This document shows positions 36,511 through 46,088 of a stretch of 64,000 bases of DNA, piece after piece; positions within the stretch are counted from its first letter, which is position 1, and every line of letters starts with the position of its first letter. Origin of the DNA: Saprospiraceae bacterium (GTDB lineage Bacteria; Bacteroidota; Bacteroidia; Chitinophagales; Saprospiraceae); the NCBI GenBank assembly GCA_016714985.1, contig JADKBS010000006.1:281125-345124 (forward strand), read 5' to 3'. The position numbers and the translations under genes were made by a program. Below the pieces are notes generated by a model. It did no database searches. It had not been told where the DNA came from and saw nothing but the letters and a program-made list of their open reading frames with translations.

Positions 36511-37603
36511 AAACCTCACTGTCAATTAGTTGTGATAGATGGTGACATATAATTTCTCCGGCCAATCCTCCCCCATAAAGCTCGACTTTGGGAGGGAATG
36601 GCGTTTTGATGTAATCAGTAACAGCCTCAATTATTCTCTCACTTTCCGATCCAGCAAGCCTATTGTAGCCGCCCTCTACAAGTTCAATCCATTCGGTTTC
36701 ATCTCTAAGTGTTACACAGTATTTGTTGCAAAAATAGGCTTCTTTTTGTAGCCCACCACTATCTGTGCAAATTAGGGTGGCGTTCATTATAAGTTGGAGC
36801 ATATCAAAATATCCAACTGGATCAATTATAGTAAAATGGATATCAATTCCATTTTTTTCTATGATTTGACGTGTTCTAGGATGCAATGGTAGAATGACCG
36901 GGAGAATGGTACGATGTACTGTATTTAGTCCGTTGATTATAGCAGTTAAACGCGCTACATTATCCGTATTTTCTGCTCGATGAATTGTGGTTAAGATAAA
37001 GCCATTTGGTTGAAGTTGTAAATTATCTACGATATGGGAAATTTGCGAAGCCTTATCCTGATAGAATAATACGGCATCTTGCATTACATCCCCACTCAAT
37101 ACAATTTCGCTGTGGAAGTTGTCAAAACCTTCTTGTTTTAGGTTATTGATGGCTGTAGTAGTAGGGCAAAACAAAACATCACTTATCCTATCTGTTATTA
37201 TCCGATTGATTTCTTCAGGCATTCTCATGTTGAAACTTCGTAAACCCGCCTCAACATGAACTACCTTTTTATGCAGCTTTTTTGCGGCCAAAGCTCCCGC
37301 AAGTGTAGAATTGGTATCTCCATATACGAGTACAGCTGCTGGATTGAGTTCCTGAATTTTTTGTTCGATGCCCTCCAACATTTTACCAGTCATAACACCA
37401 TGACCACCGCCGTGAATATTCAAATGAAAATGAGGCTTTGGTATGTCCATCTCCTCAAAGAAAATGCTTGACATGTTGTTGTCATAATTTTGACCAGTGT
37501 GCAGTATATACTCCTTTATCCCCAAATATTTTTCAAGGTTTCGAGATACAACGGCAGCTTTAATAAACTGCGGGCGTGCGCCAACAATTGTAAGAATTTT
37601 CAT
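36500..37603 (-). CDS. wecB: UDP-N-acetylglucosamine 2-epimerase (non-hydrolysing, WecB/FnlC type)
   Basis: A 367-residue intact enzyme: IVGARPQFIKAA at the N-terminus, GDTNSTLAGALAA, HVEAGLRSF, TIHRAENTDN and CTDSGGLQKEA. Classic WecB makes UDP-ManNAc; FnlC/WbjD paralogues act on the FucNAc precursor. The dehydratase and SDR next door favour the latter but do not prove it. Starts within four bases of the CapK-like gene's stop. Confidence 0.9.
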   Translation of the reverse strand: MKILTIVGARPQFIKAAVVSRNLEKYLGIKEYILHTGQNYDNNMSSIFFEEMDIPKPHFHLNIHGGGHGVMTGKMLEGIEQKIQELNPAAVLVYGDTNSTLAGALAAKKLHKKVVHVEAGLRSFNMRMPEEINRIITDRISDVLFCPTTTAINNLKQEGFDNFHSEIVLSGDVMQDAVLFYQDKASQISHIVDNLQLQPNGFILTTIHRAENTDNVARLTAIINGLNTVHRTILPVILPLHPRTRQIIEKNGIDIHFTIIDPVGYFDMLQLIMNATLICTDSGGLQKEAYFCNKYCVTLRDETEWIELVEGGYNRLAGSESERIIEAVTDYIKTPFPPKVELYGGGLAGEIICHHLSQLIDSEVYAV

Positions 37604-38940
37604 TTTATGGCAGTGGTTAAACTGTTTTTTATGAGTCGGTTTTCAATTAACTGAGGTTTCCCTGAAGCAGTATTCGCTATTGAATCTACTTTTTTCCATT
37701 GTATCTCTATACTACTATTGGTTTTAGTATGTATATCCTCAACAATTCTTGCCAAAACCTGGGTTGTAAAATCATTTGAAGGTATGTATTCTATTATGAT
37801 GGAATCATAAGATTCTTGGATAATTTTAAACTGTTTGATTTCAGGATAAAATTCGAAAATTCCTGTAAATGTGTGGACTATTAAGTTCTTCCCATCGGAA
37901 GTTTTAATAATGTCGGTATTCCGGCCAATTACCATCTTCAGCAATGGAAAGTTGAATTTTCGTTTTTCTGGATATTCTGAGATGGGGAGTTTTATCGCCA
38001 AATCGCCTGTATCATATCTTATCAATGGCATCGCATAGCCATCAAGTTTAGTCACAATTACGCGCCCCATCTCACCATCCTTGACTGGTTGATTATCTTG
38101 ATCAAGGAGTTCCAAATAAACATTTGGAGTATAGATATAGAAATACGGTAAATCAACTTTCTGAGCAATCATAATACCCTCGTTACAACTATAGTTTTCA
38201 TAAACCTTAGTTTTAAAGATAGATTCTATTTTTTCTCTGTAATGGTCAAACATTTTATCCCCCCAAGATATGGCAGCGTCAAATTGAATATTAAGTTTTT
38301 TTTCCTCTGCAATTAGAGCAAGCACATAGAGACTTGAAGCATAACCTCCTAAATGAAGATTTTTTATGTCCTTAATCTTGTTAAGGTGTTCCGTGGCAGT
38401 TGTTGAATCAAAATTGAATGCGGGGAAATAGTAGGTATTGGTAAGCCTATCTTTGATTGTTTTTACAATTCTTCTGCGCGGACTCATACCGGTTTGAAAA
38501 ATAGGTTTCCCCAGATAAAAACCTGTCCATTCCCACCAATTTATAAGGATTGCCCTAAAAATAGACTGCTCTTTCTTATCTACAAATACTACTGCTCGTA
38601 CTCCGCTTGACCCGCTTGTTTCATATTTCAACAATTTTTTATTTTTGTATTTTTCGGACAACAATTCTTCTGTTAAATCAGTAGTGTCTGATTTTTTGAT
38701 TATTGGGAAAATTTTTAGCCATTCGTAGGGATTAGTAGAAACGGTATTGTACGGCTTATAAAACTTGCAAGTACTTGTTGCATGTTTTAAAAGGGCGTTC
38801 AATTTGTCATGCTGCAATTTTGCCAACGCCGATTCACTTAATTTAGTATAACTACGTTGTGTTATAAGTTCTTTGCTGACACTTGTTCCTAACAACCTGT
38901 CTCCTAATGGAAAAATTATTTTCTCTAAAATCCTACGCAT
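37600..38940 (-). CDS. CapK/PaaK-like adenylate-forming enzyme (phenylacetate-CoA ligase family)
   Basis: A 446-residue protein with the AMP-binding core YETSGSSGV, the middle YENYSCNEG motif and a C-terminal RYDTGDLA, KMVIGRNTDII pattern. CapK-like proteins of capsule loci are related to PaaK, and may activate an acyl or amino acid that is later attached to a sugar. Neither acid nor acceptor is known. Overlaps WecB by four bases; a 170-bp gap without features separates it from AsnB. Confidence 0.82.
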   Translation of the reverse strand: MRRILEKIIFPLGDRLLGTSVSKELITQRSYTKLSESALAKLQHDKLNALLKHATSTCKFYKPYNTVSTNPYEWLKIFPIIKKSDTTDLTEELLSEKYKNKKLLKYETSGSSGVRAVVFVDKKEQSIFRAILINWWEWTGFYLGKPIFQTGMSPRRRIVKTIKDRLTNTYYFPAFNFDSTTATEHLNKIKDIKNLHLGGYASSLYVLALIAEEKKLNIQFDAAISWGDKMFDHYREKIESIFKTKVYENYSCNEGIMIAQKVDLPYFYIYTPNVYLELLDQDNQPVKDGEMGRVIVTKLDGYAMPLIRYDTGDLAIKLPISEYPEKRKFNFPLLKMVIGRNTDIIKTSDGKNLIVHTFTGIFEFYPEIKQFKIIQESYDSIIIEYIPSNDFTTQVLARIVEDIHTKTNSSIEIQWKKVDSIANTASGKPQLIENRLIKNSLTTAIK

Positions 38941-39109
38941 AATGTTTTCTCGGTTAAATATTCTTAAGGATGGTTACAATCGGGTTTTTTGCAATTTAGG
39001 TATTATGCATTGTATTCTACTTGGCTTGAATCGTTGTCCATTTTCTTGCAAGGTTAGTATTTTGAAGTATTTTTAAATTGTTTTTAGATTAGTGAAATCC
39101 TGCAAAGTT

Positions 39110-40981
39110 TTAGCTATTGGCCAGATTTTTAAAATAAGTATTATACCATACGCTAAGCATGAATAATTGTCGTATTAATGTTTCGCCAATTGGGACTCGT
39201 TGTAAAAATAGTGATCTTATCTTTTTGATTGGCAATTGTTCGAAGATGGGCAACTCAAAAATTGGATCATTTTCCATCTCTTCAATAAATTCGCTAATAA
39301 ATGGATTGGTTCTTAGGTATTGCTCCCAGGGAACACTGAACCCCAGTTTTTTGAAAGCCAATGTTTCAGGAGGAAGTCTTTTGCCGATTGATTGGCAAAG
39401 TAGGTGTTTCCCTTTTTTACCATTCAGCAATACATTGCTGGGCATTGCAGGAATCATTTCCAAAAATCTATAATCGAGAAAGGGAACCCGACATTCAATG
39501 GATGCTCCCATACTCATTCTATCATTGCGGTCCAATACCGAACTCAAGTGGGTGAACATGTCGAAATACATGGCTTGCCTAGCTGGCTCATTGGGATAGA
39601 GATTAACACTTTCACGAATAATTTGATGCCTGTATTCAAACTGGTCTGGGTCAATTTGGATACCAAAGGCCGCTAAATCTGTTGGATATAAATTTGAGGC
39701 ATTAAAAAGGACTAAACTGGTTAGTGAATCATCTTTTAAGTAGCGACTTAATTTATCAAAACGATTGACAATGTTCCGGCTCGGCAACCCCCCAAGCAAT
39801 TTGAGCAATCCTGAGCTAAACCTTATAGTTTTGCTGTGATTCAATGGTTTGTAACGATAATACCCTCCCATCAGTTCATCAGCTCCTTCTCCAGAAAGAA
39901 GTACTGTAACCAATGATTTTGCATTTTTCGTCAATGCCAACATCTGCGCATCATTTTGGTGAACCAAAGGTTCATCGTTGAACCAGCTTGCGTCATGGAG
40001 TTCTTTTGTGATATCTATCCGCTCATTTTCAATTTGATGAAACTTCAAATCAAATTTCTCAGCAACTTTTTTGGCTAAATTGGTTTCGTCATATCGCACA
40101 TCTTTAAAAGTTACGGTGAATGCAGAGCTTCCATTGTAGCCACACCTGTGTAGGCCTTCAGCTATTGCCCCAGAGTCCAATCCTCCACTTAGCATTAAAC
40201 CCAATGGTACATCACTTATAGTTCGATACTTGACCGATGAATAAAAAGTCTCCTCAAACCAATTGTAAGGATTTGATGGCAAATTCTCTCTGTTTGTTTG
40301 AATTTTATCAGATAAGTTCCACCATTGAGTAATATTTACTTTTGAATCTTTTATGGTGATGCAGTGCCCAGGCAGCAGTCGTTGAATATGCTTAAAAATA
40401 GTTTGTTGTCCTGCAATGTATTTGAATAGAAGTAACTCTTGGAAATAATCTTGATTCAATGCTTCATTTACCCCTGCTGATAATATAGCTTTTTGCTCTG
40501 ATGCAAAAAAGAAAGTATCATTATCTATGCTATAATACAGTGGCTTTATTCCTATCCTGTCCCTAGCTATAAAGAGTGAATTTTCAATGCTGTCCCATAT
40601 AGCAAATGCGAACATGCCATTTAAGGAGTTGAGCATTGCTTTTCCTCTTTCAATAAACAAATACAATAGAACCTCAGTATCCGATTTAGATACAAACCTA
40701 TATCCTTTGGCCTTTAGTTCATCGTAGAATTCTTGATAGTTGAAAATTTCACCGTTAAAGATGATTGTGTATCGGCTATCTTCTGAGGTAAAGGGCTGAT
40801 GTCCAGCCTCACTTAAATCTAGTATTGACAACCTTCTAAAGCCAAATCCAAGTGGACCGTTGACATAAATGCCAGCATCATCGGGCCCTCTGTGGATTAA
40901 TGAATCTCGCATTTTCACCAGAAGATTCACATCGATTGGTTTGAAGTTGTTAAAGTTTAACTGACCGCTTATTCCGCACAT
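39110..40981 (-). CDS. Asparagine synthase-like glutamine amidotransferase (AsnB), copy 1
   Basis: A 623-residue intact protein. Cys2 is the class II glutaminase nucleophile (MCGISGQ), followed by RGPDDAGIY and FNGEIFNY; the PP-loop synthetase half has LSGGLDSGAIAEGL and SGEGADELMGGY. Genuine asparagine synthesis is possible, but AsnB homologues in glycan clusters often amidate uronic acids or sugars, and three lie in this locus. A 100-bp gap separates it from the GT4 upstream. Confidence 0.9.
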   Translation of the reverse strand: MCGISGQLNFNNFKPIDVNLLVKMRDSLIHRGPDDAGIYVNGPLGFGFRRLSILDLSEAGHQPFTSEDSRYTIIFNGEIFNYQEFYDELKAKGYRFVSKSDTEVLLYLFIERGKAMLNSLNGMFAFAIWDSIENSLFIARDRIGIKPLYYSIDNDTFFFASEQKAILSAGVNEALNQDYFQELLLFKYIAGQQTIFKHIQRLLPGHCITIKDSKVNITQWWNLSDKIQTNRENLPSNPYNWFEETFYSSVKYRTISDVPLGLMLSGGLDSGAIAEGLHRCGYNGSSAFTVTFKDVRYDETNLAKKVAEKFDLKFHQIENERIDITKELHDASWFNDEPLVHQNDAQMLALTKNAKSLVTVLLSGEGADELMGGYYRYKPLNHSKTIRFSSGLLKLLGGLPSRNIVNRFDKLSRYLKDDSLTSLVLFNASNLYPTDLAAFGIQIDPDQFEYRHQIIRESVNLYPNEPARQAMYFDMFTHLSSVLDRNDRMSMGASIECRVPFLDYRFLEMIPAMPSNVLLNGKKGKHLLCQSIGKRLPPETLAFKKLGFSVPWEQYLRTNPFISEFIEEMENDPIFELPIFEQLPIKKIRSLFLQRVPIGETLIRQLFMLSVWYNTYFKNLANS

Positions 40982-41081
40982 GGTAATAGGTGAGGTTTAA
41001 CATTACCATTGAGCTGCATTCAACAAAATAACATACCATTCATAAAGAGATTAGTTTTCTTTAATGTAACGATACCATCGT

Positions 41082-42125
41082 TTAGTGTTTACTCAATAGT
41101 AATAATTCTTTGTATTTTTCTACAAAGAACTGAATGTTTTTCTTTAAATCCGCTTTCTCTTTGACCAATTCAAGATTGTACGCAATAGCTTTTTTCCAAA
41201 TGGTTGAATCTTTAATTACTTCGATAACGACTGATGCCAGCTTCTGGTAGTCTCCCACTGAAACTAAATAGCCATTGATGCTGTCTGTAATGAACAATCT
41301 GTTGGCTTTTAAATCAGAAACTATTGGAAAACACCCGCACGCCATAGCCTCAAACAACGATGCCGACACACCCTCTGTATGTGGCATTGATACATAAAAA
41401 TCACTTTCCAGCAAAAGTTGGGGTAGATCCTCGTTCTTTACCTTTCCTACTAATTTAATGTTTTTTTCAAGCCCAAGACGCTTTATCTGCTCTTCGATCG
41501 CTTGCTTATTTGGCCCATCACCTGCAATGGTGTACAAGAAACGATAGCCTTTGTCCTTTACAATTTTCAAAGCATTAATAATTACTTCATGACCATACTC
41601 TGGGTAAAGCGACCTAGTTGATATCAATCTGAAAGGACTTTGCAATTCAATTTTTGCATCACTACATTTAAATAATTCCAAATCAATACCTCGTGGTCGA
41701 ACAATTATTTTATCTTCCTCCACTCCTGTTAGCAGAATTGACTGCTTCATGTGTTCGCCCCAAGCATGGATTAAGTCAGATTTTGCGCAAGCATATCGTC
41801 TTATCATTTTCTTAAATGGTACGGTTATCCCTGTAATTGGCCAAATATCATTTTCACCCTGTGCAGCAATTACACAAGGGTGAATGCCTGACCTAGCTGC
41901 TAAAAATCCATAACTAGTTGTCCGGTATCCAATAACTATGTCTGCATTGTATTTTTTTAGAATCTGTTTTATAAATAGAGAAGAAAGAAGAAATTTTATG
42001 GATCTGTATGCCTTATTCTTTGCATTGATATTCCATTCTATTATTTCTACACCTGCGTAATTTATCATCGCATTTTTCCACTGTTTGGCATTCGCAAGGT
42101 TGTCTGATAGTAGAAGAATTTTCAT
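41082..42125 (-). CDS. GT4-family glycosyltransferase
   Basis: About 347 residues, intact; ATG 42125 (MKILLLSDN) is preferred to one six codons upstream. Contains AAQGENDIWPITGI, RLISTRSLYPEYGHEVI and MPHTEGVSASLFEAMACGCFPI (EX7E). Sugar unknown. Follows the MITE copy 4 region and precedes AsnB copy 1. Confidence 0.85.
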   Translation of the reverse strand: MKILLLSDNLANAKQWKNAMINYAGVEIIEWNINAKNKAYRSIKFLLSSLFIKQILKKYNADIVIGYRTTSYGFLAARSGIHPCVIAAQGENDIWPITGITVPFKKMIRRYACAKSDLIHAWGEHMKQSILLTGVEEDKIIVRPRGIDLELFKCSDAKIELQSPFRLISTRSLYPEYGHEVIINALKIVKDKGYRFLYTIAGDGPNKQAIEEQIKRLGLEKNIKLVGKVKNEDLPQLLLESDFYVSMPHTEGVSASLFEAMACGCFPIVSDLKANRLFITDSINGYLVSVGDYQKLASVVIEVIKDSTIWKKAIAYNLELVKEKADLKKNIQFFVEKYKELLLLSKH

Positions 42126-42202
42126 CGGAGGTTTGACCATCAATTAGTTCTTGATGTATTTTTGTTTATTGGGATAATTGTTACCCTTTTCATAAATAAC
42201 TG

Positions 42203-42280
42203 GTAACTAACAAGGAGGGTGTGGGAGGAGAGGAAAAATTTCATTTTTTTTCCCCCCAAAAAAACCTGCTAAGTAGTTAC
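42203..42280. mobile_element. GTAAC-ended MITE-like element, copy 4, internally deleted
   Basis: Only 78 bp: GTAACTAACAAG at the left, perfect CTAAGTAGTTAC at the right, with the first hairpin arm kept and most of the second hairpin deleted. No target duplication is visible. It ends three bases before the stop codon of the methyltransferase at 42284. The right end is the cleanest match to the 12-bp consensus end in the window. Confidence 0.75.
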
Positions 42281-42283
42281 GAA

Positions 42284-42970
42284 TTAGCTATCTTTTCTTA
42301 GTACATAGATGTATTCAGCCTTTAAAAAATTTAAAACATTGAATTGTGATACAATTCTAACATACGCTAAAAGAAAACTGTTTGGGAGCTTTCCCATGCC
42401 TGGCGTTATTCCTGCATACCTAATTTTCTTCTTGATGTACAACCCACATTTTTTTAGTTCTGTCTCAACGGTATCAGTCGTTGTCCTTTTTATTTCATAT
42501 TTTGTCTTTCGCAGCTTTGATTCCAATTTCGACAACCAGTGATTGTCATCAGTAAATTGAAAATAAATTTCACCATCTGAAGCAATTAACTGTTTCAAAA
42601 ATCTAAGGCTTTCACCAAGTGGTCTTTGAACATGTGCTATTACTCCAATAAAAAATATTGTGTCATAATTTTCTTTTGCGTCCAACTCAAAAAAATCCTT
42701 ATTCAACAAAGCTACATGTGCTTGTCGGCTACTGGGAATCATTTTTTTGGCAAGACTTAACATGTTTTCAGAAAAATCAAGTAGTGTTAATTCATTCTCC
42801 AATACGTATGGCATGGATATGGAACCATTGCCGCAACCAATATCCAATATATTCTTCCCTGATATTTTACCTACTTCTTTGTGGATTATCTCCTTTCTAA
42901 AAGTTACCCCAAAATCTTTATGGAGATAGTTTTCTGTTACTTCAAAGAAATCCTTTACCTTAGAAGACAT
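42284..42970 (-). CDS. Class I SAM-dependent methyltransferase
   Basis: A 228-residue protein with SAM motif I ILDIGCGNGSISM, the LLDFSENML acidic strand and IFFIGVIAHVQRPLGE, as in Methyltransf_11/25 proteins. Likely O-methylates a sugar; target unknown. It is intact, though its neighbour upstream is broken. Ten bases separate its start from the GT4 relic. Confidence 0.82.
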   Translation of the reverse strand: MSSKVKDFFEVTENYLHKDFGVTFRKEIIHKEVGKISGKNILDIGCGNGSISMPYVLENELTLLDFSENMLSLAKKMIPSSRQAHVALLNKDFFELDAKENYDTIFFIGVIAHVQRPLGESLRFLKQLIASDGEIYFQFTDDNHWLSKLESKLRKTKYEIKRTTTDTVETELKKCGLYIKKKIRYAGITPGMGKLPNSFLLAYVRIVSQFNVLNFLKAEYIYVLRKDS

Positions 42971-42980
42971 ATAGTTGATT

Positions 42981-44072
42981 TTAATTTAAGAGTGAATTAT
43001 AAACCTCCAAATATGATTTACCCATCTTTTCTATTGTATAGTTCTCGATAAATACTTTTCTGCCTGTTGAAGATAGTTCTTCATATTGTATATAATTATT
43101 TATGAAATTTAAGCAATTTTCCTCGAATATTTGCTCATCCCAATTTTCAAGCACTATACCTGACTTACCAAGTTTCACTATTTCCTGAACATCTCCAACG
43201 TTTGTGGATATCCATACAACGCCAAAATACATGAACTCTAGTAAAACATTTGGAAAACCTTCACTATCTGAGCACAACAATCCTAAATTAAAATATTTAG
43301 CTAATGCGCCCGCATCTTTTACGGCGCCCATTATTGTTACAGCATTCCTTACAGATTCATCAGATTTATTTAATGAATCAATTATAATTTCTCTGTTTGG
43401 TCCATCCCCTATGATTATAAAATGTAAGGGCTTAGGGTATTTTTCTTGTTTTGTAACATTCTTTGTGCTAAGTAGAATATTCTTTCCCCATGTTTTATAT
43501 TGTCGAGTTTTCCAATATAACCGATAACGTATTTATCAACAGAAATGGAAGCTACACTCGATTCTTCCTGGTATGGATTTGTTCAACCTTTCAATGCCCA
43601 GACCGTTACGAATTGTTATTACCTTTCGTTTTGAGCCTAGGTAGGCTTGCAAGTTTTCTGAGGCTTTACGTGAATTGCATATATATAAATCTGCTAATAA
43701 CAATTTTTTCTGAGTATTTTCTGCGTTCTTTTATCGGTAATAGATTCAGCACCATAACCGGACACCAATATTGTACCTTTGAAGAGCAATTGTATGGCGA
43801 GTTTGGCGTAAATTCCAGTTTCTATATCGAATGCATTAATTAAGTGCGGCTTGAATTTATGTAAGTAAGCTAACAATTCTGAGAAATCTCCCCAATGGCG
43901 AATTTTTTATTCGTGAGAATATTCCTTTTACGTGATTCGATGTTGTAAAATAAAGGCGAACTTCATAGTTATTTAATGTCAAATATTCATATAAATCAGT
44001 CATCCTCCTTTCGGTTCCCCCTAGGCCACTTTGCCTTGATATTAATATTATTTTTTTCTTCTTGCTTTTCAA
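42981..44072 (-). pseudogene. GT4-family glycosyltransferase with several frameshifts
   Basis: Pieces in different frames line up as one GT4 of about 360 residues: ILISRQSGLGGTERRM near 44072; LLADLYICNSRKASEN and VITIRNGLGIERLN; VIGYIGKLDNIKHG; HFIIIGDGPNREI; then LLCSDSEGFPNVLLEFM (EX7E) to 42981. At least four one- or two-base indels are needed, more than in any gene to its left, so it is either dead or in a poorly called stretch. Upstream, 44 bp separate it from the amidotransferase. Confidence 0.8.
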
Positions 44073-44098
44073 AGCACTATAATTTTATCCCAGTTTTT

Positions 44099-46077
44099 TT
44101 ATAGAGGGTATAATTTAGGGATACTATTTATTCTTTTTATAGCATATTCCAAATCAACGCCTATGGTATCACAATACCATTTCAATGACTCATACCTTGC
44201 CTTGTTTTCTTCTTTTACCAAGGCTAATGCTTCTTCACGGGTCATTAATCCTTCGTTTATTTGGTTACTTCTCAGGCAATCGTTTTCAGTGAACCCCGCC
44301 ACTGTGTAATAAATATAGTTGTAAAATGAGGCAGTTCCATCTCCTATCCTCCAACTGGTTGGCGTATCTGGTGCAAGTTCCCAGTTGTATCCTTTTATAA
44401 GGGTCTCGTTTACAACATGCTCGTCCCAGGGAAGGTACTGAAACAAATTCGTGATTTCCAATACTTCCATAAAGTAGTATTTGTAAGCCAAAAGGTTATC
44501 AAAAATTGAAGCATTAATGAAATACGGATTTTTTATTGCTTGTGTCGCAAAGAATCGTATTATATTTAACCTATCCATAAATGTCCTTTTCATAAATGAA
44601 GGTTTAGCACCAGTAAATCCTTCTTTGAAAAAGTGTATTCTAAAGGACATCCACCACCAATTAAGGGTAAATTAAACCGCTTGTTTAATAAATGTGCAAA
44701 ATGGTGATATGCTTTATCACCTGCCATAAAAAGGCCAATCATTCCAAGATGAGGCTTTTTGAGAAAGGCTTCAACATTCAATTTGATATTTCGCCTTTTC
44801 ATTTTTATGTCGGCAGAAACAATAATGTGCTCTACCCCCAGTTTTTCACACATTCTTGATTGGTTCCTTCGTCCCAGGTCTGTAAGCATGCCCCAATCAT
44901 AGGAATACGCCACTGGATTCAATCCTAGTTCTTTCTTTACGAGGTGCAAAGCATAGCAACTGTCTCTACCGCCACTTAGGAGAACGATACAGTTATTACC
45001 TGAATTTTGCTTCATGGGGGCTATAATGCCTTCCAGCAAATCCCTTCCTTTTGGTTTTAATTTAGTTCGCCTTCTTGTATAATCATTGCAATAATTACAA
45101 ACCCCATTTTCGTCAAACTCAATAAATGGGTGAGTTTCTGGCAAAATACACCTAGTGCATCTTTTTATTTTGTTAATTGCCACAATATTGTTCTCGAGTA
45201 TAGAACGAATAGTGGATTCGGGTTGCAAATTAAAGTATGGTTTTGGGGGTGTTTCATTTGTGTGGTCTTTTATGGTAAAATTAGCCTGTTTTGAAATGTT
45301 AATAGCTACCTCTCTCTCTGTAATCAACTTGAATTCTAATGTTTCTTCGTTTACAGTTCCAAAGGATATCGGTTTCAACTGGGATATGGGAAACTTATTC
45401 TTGTCCTCGGGTGATAATATCTCCACAATATTTGAAAGGATGTATTCTTCTGATGAAAATACGAATATTTCTGGAGAATTTATGTAGTGAAAAGACCCAC
45501 AATTGCTTCCAACAACGGTATGGCCATATTTATCAAAAATCATCCCGAATGAGGCCATACCTTCCATTTCATCATCTGTATCAAACAACACACGCTGAAT
45601 GTTCTTGCCTTCGCTCTCGTCAAGCCTTTGTCGGGTCAGTGCAATGAGCAATTCTGTATCAATAACTTGCTTCCTTTCCAGGTCTGTGTGTTCATTCCAA
45701 AGTTCTTCTATATTGCAAATGATGCCATTGTGTACACCGATGGTTCCATGCGTGACAATCGGTTGGTTGTCTAAGCTCACATAGCCATTTGTTGCAATTC
45801 TTGTGTGCCCCAGTAAGCTAATGCCGGAAGTGATATTCTGTTCATTTAAATAAGAAGCAACGAATTTTTTGTAAGCACTTGATTTGATAAACGCTTTGCC
45901 TGGGCAACTTTTCCTTACAATGCCTATTTCCTTCATCAGCGTGCTTTTCACGGCCAGGCCCGAAGCTTCTTTGCCCCTGAATTCAGACAAATAAAAAAGT
46001 CTATCAACTACTGAGTTGATAGTTTTTGCATCGATAGCGGTGTCTTTTTTAAGAACAATGCCAAAAATTCCACACAT
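44099..46077 (-). pseudogene. Class II GATase fused to N-acetyl-sugar amidotransferase (WbpG/PseA-like), frameshifted
   Basis: About 660 residues when joined. Residues 1 to about 290 form a class II glutaminase domain with nucleophile Cys2 (MCGIFGIV) and FRGKEASGLAV. Then comes RCTRCILPETHPF with a CNYCNDY pair (WbpG-type Zn cysteines) and the PP-loop LLSGGRDSCYALHLV. The frame changes in a five-T run at 44628-44632 (minus); one more T gives GGGCPLEYTFFKEGFTGAK. The family places ammonia on an N-acetyl sugar to make an acetamidino group. Usually the glutaminase is a separate HisH-like class I partner, so this class II fusion is unusual. Confidence 0.78.
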
Positions 46078-46088
46078 TATGAAATGAT

